From contig NZ_BOMH01000016.1 in assembly GCF_016862095.1 (NCBI RefSeq), positions 220,752-284,751 on the forward strand: a stretch of DNA of 64,000 nucleotides, in the 5' to 3' direction. The stretch's first letter is position 1. Every line of letters begins with the position of its first letter. This stretch comes from Actinoplanes cyaneus (GTDB lineage Bacteria > Actinomycetota > Actinomycetes > Mycobacteriales > Micromonosporaceae). Positions 8,911-18,144 of the stretch are shown here, piece by piece. The notes under the pieces are model-generated. The model was not told where the DNA came from. It made no database searches and was given only the letters and a program-made list of their open reading frames with translations. Both the position numbers and the translations under genes were made by a program.

Positions 8911-9126
8911 TCATGCCGCCGAGGCGATCTGGAACGCGGTTACGAACGGTGTCGCCTCGATTTGGGGCTGAGCAACCTGCTCCAGGTACAGCTCTACCGC
9001 TTCACGGAGATTTGCCAGCGCCTCGTCCAGTGACTGGCCTTGGCTGGCCACATCAAGTTCCAGGCAGCGAGCAACGAACCAGTCTTCTTCTTGGTGAACA
9101 GCGGCGGTCAGCGTTCGGGTCATCAA
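8911..9126 (-). CDS. hicB: HicB-family antitoxin (short form)
   Basis: 71 residues with the degenerate RNase H-like HicB core: TAAVHQEEDWFVARCLELDVASQG then SLDEALANLREAVELYLE. It should neutralise HicA by direct binding. The protein ends after the core plus a short tail, with no room for the C-terminal ribbon-helix-helix or HTH DNA-binding domain found in longer HicB proteins, so autoregulation by this pair is doubtful. An AGG-rich site precedes the ATG. Confidence 0.9.
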   Translation of the reverse strand: MMTRTLTAAVHQEEDWFVARCLELDVASQGQSLDEALANLREAVELYLEQVAQPQIEATPFVTAFQIASAA

Positions 9127-9550
9127 GGTCTCCCGCAGGGTGCGCTCAGGTCTTCATTCTAGGCGGCTGCCGACGGCGTCCAGCGTTCCGAGCGTGTCCC
9201 GCAGTCGCCGCGGGTTCTCAGCTCGTCCAAGTGGGCGACCATGACTCCGTCACGGGCTTGCCGGGCGTTCTTGCCAGGCGTTGGGTGCGGAAACGATGCG
9301 CAGACGGAACAACAGTGCGCATCGATGTCGCCCAATTGTTGATGGCGTTGGGGTGCACGATTGGGTTTGGGGTTACTGAGAGTGATGTGATGAGTTGTAG
9401 TGTGACAGCGGTCATGGGAGGGCGTTAGGCTACCGGCGAGTAACAAGCTCACGCCCTGAACGCGTTCATGGTCGGCATCCGTGAAGACACCCACCTTCAC
9501 GTTCCGCCGTAGGTCCGGCAACGTCGCTAGAACTACATGGGAGTCGATTG
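9127..9550. other. Intergenic region upstream of pntA
   Basis: About 420 bases, with some lower-GC stretches (9330-9420). It must contain the promoters of hicBA (reverse) and pntAB (forward). I see no gene, tRNA or strong hairpin in it. Confidence 0.5.
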
Positions 9551-11077
9551 ATGATCATTGGTGTTCTTGGGGAGTCCAGCCCGGGGGAGAGGCGCGTGGC
9601 GGCGACGCCCGCGACCGTCGGGCAGTTGCTCAAGCTGGGATATGAGGTGGTGGTCGAGCCGGGCGCGGGCCGGCAGGCGTCGTTCTCGGACGAGGCGTTC
9701 GCCGAGGCCGGGGCCACGATCGGTGAGCCGTACGGCGCGGACGTGGTCTTTGCGATCAACGCGCCCGAGCCGGCCCGGCTGGACCGGCTCGCGGCGGGGG
9801 CGACGCTCGTCGGCGTCTTCAACCCGCGCCTCGACGAGGAGCTGGTGGCGGAGTTCGCGCGGCGGCCGATCACCGTGCTGTCGATGGACGCTGTTCCGCG
9901 GATCTCGCGGGCGCAGTCGCTGGACGTGCTGTCGTCGATGGCGAACATCGCCGGGTACCGCGCGGTGATCGAGGCGGCGCACGCGTTCGGGCGGTTCTTC
10001 ACCGGGCAGGTGACCGCGGCCGGCAAGGTGCCCCCGGCGAAGGTGCTGGTGGCGGGCGTCGGCGTGGCGGGGCTCGCGGCGATCGGCGCGGCCGGCAGCC
10101 TGGGCGCGATCGTGCTGGCCACCGATCCGCGGCCGGAGGTGGCCGACCAGGTCAAGTCGCTCGGCGGGGAGTACCTGGCGGTGCGGGCGGCCGATGTCGA
10201 GGTCTCGTCGACCGGTTACGCCAAGGAGATGTCCGACGACTACAACGAGCGGGCGGCGCGGCTCTACGCCGAGCAGTGCGCCGAGGTCGACATCATCATC
10301 ACGACCGCGCTGATCCCGGGACGCCCGGCACCGCGGCTGATCACCGAGCGCATGGTCGCCAGCATGAAGCCGGGCAGCGTGATCGTCGACATGGCGGCCG
10401 CGAACGGCGGGAACGTCGAGGGAACCGTCGCCGGCGAGGCGATCACCACGGCGAACGGCGTGACGATCATCGGGTACACGGATCTGGCCGGGCGGCTGCC
10501 CGCGCAGGCCTCCCAGCTGTACGGCACCAACCTGGTCAACCTGATGAAGCTGATGACCCCCGAGCGTGACGGCCGGCTGGTGCTCGACTTCGACGACGTG
10601 GTGCAGCGCTCGATCACGGTCGTACGGGAAGGGCAATTGACCTGGCCCCCGCCGCCGGTCGCGGTGTCCGCGGCGCCGGTGGAGAAGGCACCGGCGGAAG
10701 AAGCGCAGGCGGTCAGGAAAGCCGCGGAAGAGCCGAAGAACCGGACCCTTCCTCTCGTCGGTGTGGGCGCGGCGCTGCTGTTCGTGCTCACCGCCCTCGC
10801 CCCGGTCGCGCTGCGTGGACATCTGACGGTGTTCGCGCTGGCCATCGTCATCGGCTACTACGTGATCGGGCACGTGCACCACGCCCTGCACACGCCGCTC
10901 ATGTCGGTGACGAACGCGATCTCCGGGATCATCGTGGTCGGCGCGCTCCTGCAGCTCGGGCACGGCGGCACCGCCGTCACCGCGCTGTCGTTCGCCGCCA
11001 TCCTGCTGGCCAGCATCAACGTCTTCGGTGGCTTCGCGGTGACCCGCCGCATGCTCGCCATGTTCACCAGGAGCTGA
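9551..11077 (+). CDS. pntA: NAD(P) transhydrogenase alpha subunit, fused PntAA-PntAB type
   Basis: 508 residues beginning [23 protein letters not shown] 9551 is preferred over the adjacent TTG because GGGAG lies eight bases upstream. Domain I (1-375) binds NAD(H) and shows the alanine-dehydrogenase-like fold with [23 protein letters not shown] charged Ala/Glu-rich linker follows. The last 120 residues hold four membrane helices, from [20 protein letters not shown] to [14 protein letters not shown], the start of the proton channel. With PntB it couples proton entry to NADPH formation from NADH. pntB follows after five bases with its ribosome site inside the end of this gene. Confidence 0.95.
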   Translation: MIIGVLGESSPGERRVAATPATVGQLLKLGYEVVVEPGAGRQASFSDEAFAEAGATIGEPYGADVVFAINAPEPARLDRLAAGATLVGVFNPRLDEELVAEFARRPITVLSMDAVPRISRAQSLDVLSSMANIAGYRAVIEAAHAFGRFFTGQVTAAGKVPPAKVLVAGVGVAGLAAIGAAGSLGAIVLATDPRPEVADQVKSLGGEYLAVRAADVEVSSTGYAKEMSDDYNERAARLYAEQCAEVDIIITTALIPGRPAPRLITERMVASMKPGSVIVDMAAANGGNVEGTVAGEAITTANGVTIIGYTDLAGRLPAQASQLYGTNLVNLMKLMTPERDGRLVLDFDDVVQRSITVVREGQLTWPPPPVAVSAAPVEKAPAEEAQAVRKAAEEPKNRTLPLVGVGAALLFVLTALAPVALRGHLTVFALAIVIGYYVIGHVHHALHTPLMSVTNAISGIIVVGALLQLGHGGTAVTALSFAAILLASINVFGGFAVTRRMLAMFTRS

Positions 11078-11082
11078 CGCCG

Positions 11083-12501
11083 ATGACCATCGAAAAGGCC
11101 TCCCAGGCGGCGTATCTCGTCGCCGCCCTGCTGTTCATCCTGGCCCTGGCCGGCCTGTCCCGGCACGAGAGCGCGCGGCTCGGCAACACCTTCGGCATCG
11201 GTGGCATGGCGCTCGCGCTGATCGCGACGGTCGCCCTGGCCATCGACGGCGATCTGAGCGGTACGGGCCTGGCCCTGCTCCTGGTCGCCACGGCGGTCGG
11301 CGCCGCGATCGGGCTGTACCGGGCCGGCAAGGTCGAGATGACCGGCATGCCGGAGCTGATCGCGCTGCTGCACAGCTTCGTCGGCCTCGCCGCGGTCCTC
11401 GTCGGCTGGAACGGATACCTGCACGTCGAGGCGGACCCCGGCGGTGCCGAGGCGGCCGCGCTCGCGAGTCAGGACCTGCTCGGCATCCACAGCGCCGAGG
11501 TGTTCATCGGCGTCTTCATCGGCGCGGTGACGTTCACCGGCTCCGTCGTGGCGTTCCTGAAACTGTCCGCGCGGATCAACTCGCGGCCGCTCGTGCTGCC
11601 CGGCAAGAACTTGCTCAATCTGGGCGCCCTGGCCGTGTTCGTGCTGCTCACGGTCTGGTTCGTGATCGACCCGCACCTGTGGTTGCTGATCGCGGTCACG
11701 GTGGTCGCGCTGGCGCTCGGCTGGCACCTGGTCGCCTCGATCGGTGGCGGGGACATGCCGGTCGTGGTGTCGATGCTCAACAGCTACTCCGGGTGGGCGG
11801 CGGCGGCCTCCGGCTTCCTGCTCTCCAACGACCTGCTGATCGTGACCGGGGCGCTGGTCGGATCGTCCGGCGCCTACCTGTCGTACATCATGTGCAAGGC
11901 GATGAACCGCTCCTTCCTGTCGGTGATCGCCGGCGGGTTCGGGATCGAGGCGGGGCCGTCCGACGACACCGACTACGGCGAGCACCGGGAGATCCAGGCG
12001 GACGCCGTCGCCAAACTGCTCTCCACCGCCCAGTCGGTGATCATCACTCCGGGGTACGGGATGGCGGTCGCCCAGGCGCAGTACGGCGTCGCCGAGCTGA
12101 CCCGCAAGCTGCGCGACAAGGGCGTCGACGTGAAGTTCGGCATCCACCCGGTCGCCGGCCGGCTGCCCGGGCACATGAACGTGCTGCTCGCCGAGGCGAA
12201 GGTGCCCTACGACGTGGTGCTGGAGATGGACGAGATCAACGACGACTTCGCGCGTACGTCGGTGGTCCTGGTGATCGGCGCCAACGACACTGTCAACCCG
12301 GCCGCGACCGACGACCCGTCGAGCCCGATCGCCGGCATGCCGGTGCTGAAGGTGTGGGAGGCCGCCGAAGTGATCATCTTCAAGCGCTCGATGGCGTCGG
12401 GCTACGCCGGGGTGCAGAACCCGCTGTTCTTCCGCGAGAACAGCGCCATGCTCTTCGGCGACGCGAAGGAGCGCGTGAACGACATCCTGCGTTCGTTCTG
12501 A
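11083..12501 (+). CDS. pntB: NAD(P) transhydrogenase beta subunit
   Basis: 472 residues. The first 285 form about nine membrane helices ([20 protein letters not shown] onward, including the helix [18 protein letters not shown]). The C-terminal domain III binds NADP(H): [14 protein letters not shown] is the conserved GYGMAVAQA loop, followed by [32 protein letters not shown] and [16 protein letters not shown], all standard PntB signatures. AGGAG at the pntA stop serves as ribosome site, giving coupled translation. Confidence 0.96.
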   Translation: MTIEKASQAAYLVAALLFILALAGLSRHESARLGNTFGIGGMALALIATVALAIDGDLSGTGLALLLVATAVGAAIGLYRAGKVEMTGMPELIALLHSFVGLAAVLVGWNGYLHVEADPGGAEAAALASQDLLGIHSAEVFIGVFIGAVTFTGSVVAFLKLSARINSRPLVLPGKNLLNLGALAVFVLLTVWFVIDPHLWLLIAVTVVALALGWHLVASIGGGDMPVVVSMLNSYSGWAAAASGFLLSNDLLIVTGALVGSSGAYLSYIMCKAMNRSFLSVIAGGFGIEAGPSDDTDYGEHREIQADAVAKLLSTAQSVIITPGYGMAVAQAQYGVAELTRKLRDKGVDVKFGIHPVAGRLPGHMNVLLAEAKVPYDVVLEMDEINDDFARTSVVLVIGANDTVNPAATDDPSSPIAGMPVLKVWEAAEVIIFKRSMASGYAGVQNPLFFRENSAMLFGDAKERVNDILRSF

Positions 12502-12525
12502 CCGGTTCGTTCCAAGAACCTGCTG

Positions 12526-14547
12526 TCAGGCCCTGAGCTTGCGCCGGAAGAACTCCAGGCTCAGGGCCTGGATGGTGGCGGCCTGACCATTGTCGGCCGC
12601 GCCGCCGTGCCCACCCTCGACATTCTCGTAATACGCCACCTCGTGACCGAGCTCGCGCAGCAGCGCCGCCATTTTGCGGGCATGCCCCGGATGCACCCGG
12701 TCGTCGCGGGTCGAGGTCAGAAAGAGAATTGGTGGGTACGGACGGTCCGGCGCGACATTGTGATACGGCGAGTAGCCCCGCAGGAACTCCCAGTCGGCCG
12801 CCACGTCGGGATCACCGTATTCGGCGGCCCACGACATCCCGGCCAGCAGTTTCGTGTACCGGCGCATGTCGAGCAGCGGGACGGACGCCACGACCGCCCC
12901 GAACAGCTGCGGGAACCGCGTCAGCATGACACCCATGAGCAGCCCGCCGTTGCTGGCGCCGGTGATGCCGAGGCGCTCCGGCGTCGTGATTCCCCGGGCG
13001 ACGAGATCGACGGCGACCGCGGCGAAATCCTCGTACGCGCGAATTCTCTTCTCCCGGAGCGCCGCCTTGTGCCAATCCGGGCCGTATTCGCCGCCACCGC
13101 GGATGTTCGCGACCACGTAGGTGCCGCCGCGGGCGAACCAGCCGCGCCCCCACGCGCCGCTGTAACCGGGCGTCATGGAGACCTCGAAACCGCCGTACCC
13201 GTGCAGGATCGCCGGCGCGTTCTCCTGACTGCCGACGACGAAGTACGGCACGCGCGTCCCGTCGGCGGAAACGGCGAAGAACTGTCGCACGGACATGCCG
13301 GACGCGTCGAAGAACGCGGGCTCCCGTTTGAGGACCTCGGTGCGGCCACCGACGGCGCCGAGGCTGAGAGTGTCCGGCCGGAGAAAGCCCTCGGACGAGA
13401 TCAGGTACGAGTCGTCGCGGTCCGGGTCGGTCTGAACGATCTCCAGGTCATCGGTCCCGGATTCACCGTCCAGCGGCTCGCGGCGCCAGCCGTCCTCGCC
13501 GGGGTACAGGACGAACGCCCGGGTGCGTACGTCGGTCATCGTGACCAGGAGCAGGTGGTTACGCGTCCACGCCCAGGAGCGCAGCGACGTGCGCGGGCCT
13601 GGCTCGAAGAGGACGGTCAACCGCCGTACGCCGGAAAGGAAATCGTCGAAATCGGTCACCAGCAGTGCCCCGGGCGGATAGGTCGTCCCGTCGACCGTCC
13701 ACGCCGAGCGCAGGCGGAGCAGCAGCCACTCGCGGTGCCAGTCACAGCCGGCGTCCTCCGGAACGGCGAGCCGCACGAGGTCCCCGCCCGGCGAGCGCAG
13801 GAACACGTCACGCCGGTAGAAGTCGACCAGCCTCAGGACGTGGTCACGCACGAACCCGGGCGTCGGATCATGACCGGCCCAGACCTCGACGTCGGCGGCC
13901 CGGCCCTCGAAGACCACGTCGGCCTCGGCGAGCGGCGTGCCGCGGCGCCACCGCTTGACGATCCGCGGATAGCCCGACGACGTGACCGAGCCCGGGCCGA
14001 AATCCGTTGCCACGTAGATGTGGTCCACGTCGATCCAGCCGACGTTCGTCTTCGCCTCGGGCAGCGTGAACCCGCCGGCTTCGAGGAAGGTCCGGGTCGT
14101 CAGGTCGAACTCGCGGACCACCACCGCGTCGGCGCCACCCCGGGACAGGCTGATCAGGCACCGGTCGTAACCCGGCCGCAGGACCGTCACGTCGTTCCAG
14201 GTCCAGTTCGTGCCCTCGGCCGCGTTCAGCGCGTCGACGTCGAGCAGCACCTCCCACTCCGGCTCGTGCCGCCGGAACTGCTCGGGAGTGGTCCGCCGCC
14301 ACAGGCCGCGCGGATGATCGGCGTCCCGCCAGAAGTCGTAGTAGAGACCGTCACCGCGCCAGCCCGGATACGGGATGCGCTCCTTGCTGTCGAACGTCTC
14401 CAGGATCGCGTCCTTCAACTGCGCGAACTCCGCGCCGGCCCCGAGCGCCGCCAGCGTCTCCGCATTCCGCTCGGCGACCCATCGCCCCGCCTCGGGCGAG
14501 TCGAGCTCCTCCAGCCAGAGATAACGGTCGTCGTCCGCCACGGCCAC
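12526..14547 (-). CDS. Prolyl oligopeptidase family serine peptidase (S9A)
   Basis: 673 residues, typical for S9A enzymes, with an N-terminal beta-propeller (about 70-400) and an alpha/beta-hydrolase domain. Catalytic residues are visible: Ser in TGASNGGLLMG (GxSxGG), Asp in TSTRDDRVHPGHARKM and His in EGGHGGAAD. NIRGGGEYGPDWH is also a POP family motif. It cleaves short peptides after proline and has no signal peptide, so it is probably cytoplasmic. It is convergent with pntB; a 10-bp inverted repeat (12532-12541 with 12562-12571) inside its 3' end may help terminate both transcripts. Confidence 0.93.
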   Translation of the reverse strand: MAVADDDRYLWLEELDSPEAGRWVAERNAETLAALGAGAEFAQLKDAILETFDSKERIPYPGWRGDGLYYDFWRDADHPRGLWRRTTPEQFRRHEPEWEVLLDVDALNAAEGTNWTWNDVTVLRPGYDRCLISLSRGGADAVVVREFDLTTRTFLEAGGFTLPEAKTNVGWIDVDHIYVATDFGPGSVTSSGYPRIVKRWRRGTPLAEADVVFEGRAADVEVWAGHDPTPGFVRDHVLRLVDFYRRDVFLRSPGGDLVRLAVPEDAGCDWHREWLLLRLRSAWTVDGTTYPPGALLVTDFDDFLSGVRRLTVLFEPGPRTSLRSWAWTRNHLLLVTMTDVRTRAFVLYPGEDGWRREPLDGESGTDDLEIVQTDPDRDDSYLISSEGFLRPDTLSLGAVGGRTEVLKREPAFFDASGMSVRQFFAVSADGTRVPYFVVGSQENAPAILHGYGGFEVSMTPGYSGAWGRGWFARGGTYVVANIRGGGEYGPDWHKAALREKRIRAYEDFAAVAVDLVARGITTPERLGITGASNGGLLMGVMLTRFPQLFGAVVASVPLLDMRRYTKLLAGMSWAAEYGDPDVAADWEFLRGYSPYHNVAPDRPYPPILFLTSTRDDRVHPGHARKMAALLRELGHEVAYYENVEGGHGGAADNGQAATIQALSLEFFRRKLRA

Positions 14548-15016
14548 CCCCAGCCTCGGTCAGTGACTCCACAATCGCATCCCGCCGAGTCATCCGCACC
14601 GGCCGAGGCCATCGGAGCGGGCTACCTCGTGGCCGCGATCAGGTGAGCTTCATGGCGTTGATGAGGTCGACGGTGTCGGCGTCGCGGTGTCGGCCTCACG
14701 TCCGGGCCACCTCGGCGAGGCGGGCATCACCGGTGGCCAGGAGATCGGCGTAGACCATCGGCCAAGGGGCGTTCTGGGCCTGCACGACCGGATCCTCCTC
14801 GTCGGGGCGTAGCTAGGTTCAGACCTTTCAGCGCTACGACGGCCGATGACTCCTCGACGGTGATGCCAGGTTCGCGCAGGCGCTCTTCGGCGAATCCTGG
14901 GAGACGCTCCGCAGCGTCCGCGCCGACCCGTGTTCGGTTTCCAACGTCGTTCAGGTTCTCTGAACGCGAGTAAAAACTGAACAGAGCCGCCCGCTGCTCA
15001 AGGGCGGGAAAACAAA
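14548..15016. other. Intergenic region left of the integrated element
   Basis: About 470 bases without an intact gene. On the reverse strand a short frame ending near 14700 reads DEEDPVVQAQNAPWPMVYAD, which looks protein-like but has an in-frame stop two codons before it and no start, so it may be a gene fragment. A perfect small palindrome CGTTCAG-N5-CTGAACG lies at 14948-14966. Confidence 0.4.
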
Positions 15017-15042
15017 AACGCCCGGACCGAAGTCCGGGCGTT
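15017..15042 (-). terminator. Original tRNA-Ala terminator, now separated from its tRNA
   Basis: A perfect 11-bp inverted repeat (15017-15027 with 15032-15042). Read on the reverse strand it is GCCCGGAC-TTCG-GTCCGGGC followed by GTTTTTGTTTT, a textbook intrinsic terminator with a UUCG tetraloop. It lies just beyond the left att copy, where the tRNA-Ala gene would have ended before insertion. Confidence 0.88.
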
Positions 15043-15047
15043 GTTCA

Positions 15048-15094
15048 AAGGGTGGAGCTGAGGGGACTCGAACCCCTGACCCCCACACTGCCAG
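15048..15094. repeat. attL: left copy of the 47-bp attachment core
   Basis: Identical to 30268-30314: starts AAGGGTGGAGCTGAGG and ends CACACTGCCAG. It is the displaced 3' part of the tRNA-Ala gene; after it the sequence (GGGGGTCC) no longer matches a tRNA. Confidence 0.95.
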
Positions 15095-15155
15095 GGGGGT
15101 CCTCGGTGATCTTGGCTGAGCTGCAAGCCGCTGACCTCGCCAGACTCGACTTGGC

Positions 15156-15455
15156 TTACCGTAATTCCCCGCCACTTCCCGTCGATGACCGGCCGTCCTG
15201 GCACGGATCTGGCACGCGCCTGATCTCCAGACCGCGTCCGTGTGGATCCCGTAGACTCGATGCTTGTTCGGTGTTCGGCCGCATGCCACCGAACACAAGA
15301 GGCGGTTTCGGTACGAAAAATAGGAGCGTGATGAGCACTGTCGTCACGGCGATGGCCACGAGGACAGGCTCTGCCCACTCCTTCCGCCTGCGTACACACA
15401 GAAGCACGACTCCGAATACAACTCCCAGGACGAGCCAGCGAGCATCGATCAACAT
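15156..15455 (-). CDS. Small membrane protein of the AICE, unknown function
   Basis: 99 residues. Two membrane helices (WLVLGVVFGVVLLCV and VLVAIAVTTVLITLLFFV) are separated by a basic loop RRRKEW, followed by a polar 45-residue tail. The ATG at 15455 has GAGAGG eight bases upstream, which supports it as a real gene. It is divergent from the double-XRE regulator and is the first gene inside attL. No family recognised. Confidence 0.6.
   Translation of the reverse strand: MLIDARWLVLGVVFGVVLLCVRRRKEWAEPVLVAIAVTTVLITLLFFVPKPPLVFGGMRPNTEQASSLRDPHGRGLEIRRVPDPCQDGRSSTGSGGELR
15198..15215 (+). repeat. Left arm-type integrase site candidate
   Basis: CTGGCACGGATCTGGCAC, identical in sequence and orientation to 30213-30230 at the other end of the element. 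It contains the half-site CTGGCAC twice. Direct repeats flanking the core are the expected arm-type binding sites of a tyrosine integrase with an AP2-like N-terminal domain. Confidence 0.6.
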
Positions 15456-15590
15456 GGCGAAGACCTCTCATCGGATCTACTTGCCGCCGAACGCCCCGCC
15501 CTCTGGGCGGCGTTCGGAGCCGTTCGGCTTGTTCGGTGGCTACCGTACATACCGAACGCCATGGTCACAAGGACGAATCAGGGGCCCTCG

Positions 15591-16535
15591 ATGAGTGGCA
15601 ACCGTGACGAGCGTGGCGGTCTCGCCAGTACGCCTTCCGCAACCTTGACTCTTGGGCAAGCGCTCCGAGAGCTTCGCCGGCGCGCCGGAATTAGTCTTGC
15701 TGAACTTTCTAAGCGGATTCACTACTCAAAAAGTTTTCTGTCTAAGGTTGAAAATGGCCATCAGCGTCCCAGTCCGCGCCTTGCTCAACTAATCGTGGAG
15801 GCGCTTGGTGGCGATTGGTCAGAGATCTCAAGGATTTATCTCAACGAAACCGCCGAACCGAGACTTACCTTAGGCGAGGAACTCCGTGCATTACGACTGG
15901 ACGTGGGTCTCAGCCTGCGTGCGGTTGCTAGTGAAGTGGAATACGGCGCTGCTTCATTAAGCGACGCGGAAAACGGTAAGAGCGTGCCAAGATGGGAAAT
16001 GGTAGAAAGGGTCGTCACCTATTTGAGTGGCGACGTTGAGAAGTTCCGTCGGCTCTACCGGCTAGAGTCTGCACCGCTCGATGCTGTACCCGAAGTGAGC
16101 AATAGCTCTAAGCAGGCACGCGAGTACCTTGATCCTTACACTGAGGGCATAATTTTCGGCCTTCTTACGGCCGACGTTCCACATAGCATTCTTGCTGCGA
16201 TGGGAGAGGCTGCAAGGCTAGCCCACTCTTCACCCACAGCAACTCTTGCTCTAACGAGGTCGGTTATTGAAGCCATAAGCACGGACCTAGGTCATCATGA
16301 CCTCAGGGCAAGTCAAGCGTTAGGCGCATTGTTTGAATCTCATAAAATAGACGCGAAGCTCAAGTCATGGGGTGATCGCGTAGTGAATGTAGCTAACTCG
16401 GCCCTTCACAATGTGGGAGGAAATTCCAGCCTTGAAGGTGCTCGTGAGGCAGTTATCTTCTTAACCACATTAGTATCCAAAATCTACATCGTGGACACGG
16501 GTTACGAACGTTTTGAATTAGGCCAACGCCAGTAG
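15591..16535 (+). CDS. Double XRE-HTH regulator with DUF4145-like C-terminal domain
   Basis: 314 residues from ATG 15591 (AGGGG seven bases upstream; an upstream ATG at 15561 lacks one). Two XRE-type HTH domains stand in tandem: ALRELRRRAGISLAELSKRI with SKSFLSKVENG, and LRALRLDVGLSLRAVASEVEY with SLSDAENG. The C-terminal part (about 190-310) has ALTRSVIEAISTDLG, then DRVVNVANSALHNVGGN and a helix before IYIVDTGYE, resembling the helical DUF4145/HEPN-like fold. It is probably a regulator of the element or of the divergent small membrane gene. Codon use is much less GC-biased than in the transfer genes. The DUF4145 resemblance is a judgement by eye. Confidence 0.75.
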   Translation: MSGNRDERGGLASTPSATLTLGQALRELRRRAGISLAELSKRIHYSKSFLSKVENGHQRPSPRLAQLIVEALGGDWSEISRIYLNETAEPRLTLGEELRALRLDVGLSLRAVASEVEYGAASLSDAENGKSVPRWEMVERVVTYLSGDVEKFRRLYRLESAPLDAVPEVSNSSKQAREYLDPYTEGIIFGLLTADVPHSILAAMGEAARLAHSSPTATLALTRSVIEAISTDLGHHDLRASQALGALFESHKIDAKLKSWGDRVVNVANSALHNVGGNSSLEGAREAVIFLTTLVSKIYIVDTGYERFELGQRQ

Positions 16536-16711
16536 CCACAGCTACCCCTTGACCGCCCGGCTGGGACGAGATCGCAACCCCTTGACCCCCAGGCAATTTA
16601 TGATCTTGGATCAGCTTGGTCAACAATCCTTTGACCTGCGCACCTCCGTCCACGATCGTCCGCGGACGTCTGGCAGGGATCACTAGCGTTGTCACCCAGT
16701 TAGTCACCCAC
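16536..16711. other. Short intergenic stretch with GGTCAAGGGGT repeats
   Basis: Between two convergent genes. On the reverse strand GGTCAAGGGGT occurs twice about 36 bases apart with a third degenerate GGTCAAAGGAT upstream. A reverse frame crosses it from GTG 16707 but overlaps the end of the regulator gene and shows no family. Confidence 0.4.
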
Positions 16712-17470
16712 TCAAATCAGCTCGACGCCGCGGCCCCGACTTGCTTTGCTAGCCGTAGCACTAGTGAGCACGCCTGCACACACCCCGAGCATCAGGGCGA
16801 GTAGGCCGATTAAAGGCGTAATTTTGTCGGCAAATCCGAAAAGCCGGGCGGAGATGCCTAGAGTGACGAGCGTGACACTAAGAACGATTCCAAATCTGAC
16901 CGCCCATCTCTGCGCCTTCTTCTGCCGGGCATTCCTCATGCCTTCTAAGTCCCCTACTGGACGAGAGAGCCCCGCGATACGCGACCGGACTTCAACAGAC
17001 ACTTTTTCGGCGTCAAGAAGCAGTTGGACGGTGAAAGCTTCGCCCGAATTCAGCAGTCTCGGACTAAAGGCAATAGAGTCGTCTGTTAACTTCGCTTCAT
17101 CTGTCAGAAAATTGGCTTCAGTAGGCCGGTCGACTATCGTCGCATCGAGGATATTCCCACCTTCGACGCTTATCTGGATAGGTTCGTAAAGATCCTGCCA
17201 GGATATTGCCTCAGTCCCCGTGTTGGCGATTTTAACGACGATTAGCCTTGGGTGGCTGAGATGTTTACCCTTCCAAATCATTTGCATATTTACCGAACGG
17301 GCAGCCTGCGCCGCAGCAATAGCATTATTGCTTACGACCCGCCAGTCTAAAGTCTTTGTCTGTTTGCTACGGATGTAAAAATAGGCACCCGTCACAATGC
17401 CTGCGATGCCTAACACCGTTCCAACGAGGAAGCTAGTGTTGTCCGAAACCCAGTTAGAAGCGGCCACCAT
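16712..17470 (-). CDS. Three-helix membrane protein, unknown function
   Basis: 252 residues from ATG 17470, chosen because GGAG lies eight bases upstream; longer in-frame starts have none. One N-terminal membrane helix (FLVGTVLGIAGIVTGAYFYI), a soluble beta-rich domain of about 140 residues (RLIVVKIANTGTEAISWQDL, EPIQISVEGG), and two C-terminal helices (FGIVLSVTLVTLGISARLFG and the LIGLLALMLGVCAGVLTSA stretch). The NTG-I-x-x-D-L pattern is typical of Ig-like domains in membrane proteins of unknown role in actinobacterial mobile elements. Base use is AT-richer than average. It is convergent with the double-XRE gene. Function unknown. Confidence 0.65.
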   Translation of the reverse strand: MVAASNWVSDNTSFLVGTVLGIAGIVTGAYFYIRSKQTKTLDWRVVSNNAIAAAQAARSVNMQMIWKGKHLSHPRLIVVKIANTGTEAISWQDLYEPIQISVEGGNILDATIVDRPTEANFLTDEAKLTDDSIAFSPRLLNSGEAFTVQLLLDAEKVSVEVRSRIAGLSRPVGDLEGMRNARQKKAQRWAVRFGIVLSVTLVTLGISARLFGFADKITPLIGLLALMLGVCAGVLTSATASKASRGRGVELI

Positions 17471-18144
17471 GCCTGCGTCTCCATCCGTCGTCCTCGGCAT
17501 CAAGATACGTCGCTCCAGGCTTGAAAGCTGCGAACCTACCGTCACCATCGACCCGCCCACCGCGCGGGAGCGGCCCGCGGCGTCAAGACGGCCTTGACGC
17601 CGGGTCGGTGAGGTCGCACAAGTCGGGGACAGGGGTGGCGGCACGCGCCACGATGCGGGCAGGCCACTGGCCTGCCCTTAACCTCTGTTCGCTAGGGCCG
17701 CAGAGGCTCACGACTCAAGGGCGGCCGCTTGCGGCCGTCGCTTGCGACGCGAAGCGCCCTTGATCGTGAGGGCGGCCCGGACACACTGCGCGCCGCCACC
17801 CCAGGCACCGACGGCCGTGATTCGCGCTGCGGCCCGGCGCGGCAGCTCGGCCGCGCCGCCCTAGCCGCACCGGGTCGGCTGCCGGCCCAAACCCACCAGC
17901 CCAACCCCCACCAGCTGGCCTGTCGTCGACGCGGCCCGATCCCGCTCTTACACGCCAGCCGACGGGCTGCCTGCGTGGCGGTCGCGTGCGCCAGCTAAGC
18001 GACCAGCACGCGCCCAGGCGGCGGCGTGAGCGGCCCGTTTCGGGCCGCCTTGAAGACGTACAGAAAGTTTGAACAAGATCCGGCAGTCGACCGGCCACTC
18101 CGCGCCCCCTATGGCACTTGCCCCGTAGCAGTTACCGTCAATGC
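17471..18144. promoter_or_regulatory. Palindrome-rich non-coding region of the AICE
   Basis: About 670 bases without a credible gene but with at least five hairpins: a perfect 10-bp pair at 17578-17587/17593-17602; a 9-bp pair at 17657-17665/17669-17677; a long arm pair 17708-17724/17755-17770 (one-base bulge) enclosing GCGGCCGC-TT-GCGGCCG; GGCGCGGC-N6-GCCGCGCC near 17838-17859; and GCGGCCCG-TTT-CGGGCCGC at 18030-18048. It is much more GC-rich than the genes on both sides. Cis-acting loci of AICEs (replication origin, clt transfer locus) are non-coding and repeat-rich, so it is a candidate for one of these. This is inference. Confidence 0.5.

Noticed and set aside
12532..12571. 10-bp inverted repeat inside the 3' end of the S9A peptidase gene
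   Set aside because: It may assist termination of the convergent genes, but it is within coding sequence with a 20-base loop and no T-run, so it is not called as a terminator.
16453..16707. Reverse frame of 84 residues (GTG 16707) just after the three-helix membrane gene
   Set aside because: Overlaps the 3' end of the convergent regulator by about 80 bases, has no ribosome site or family, and its peptide repeat comes from a DNA repeat (GGTCAAGGGGT).
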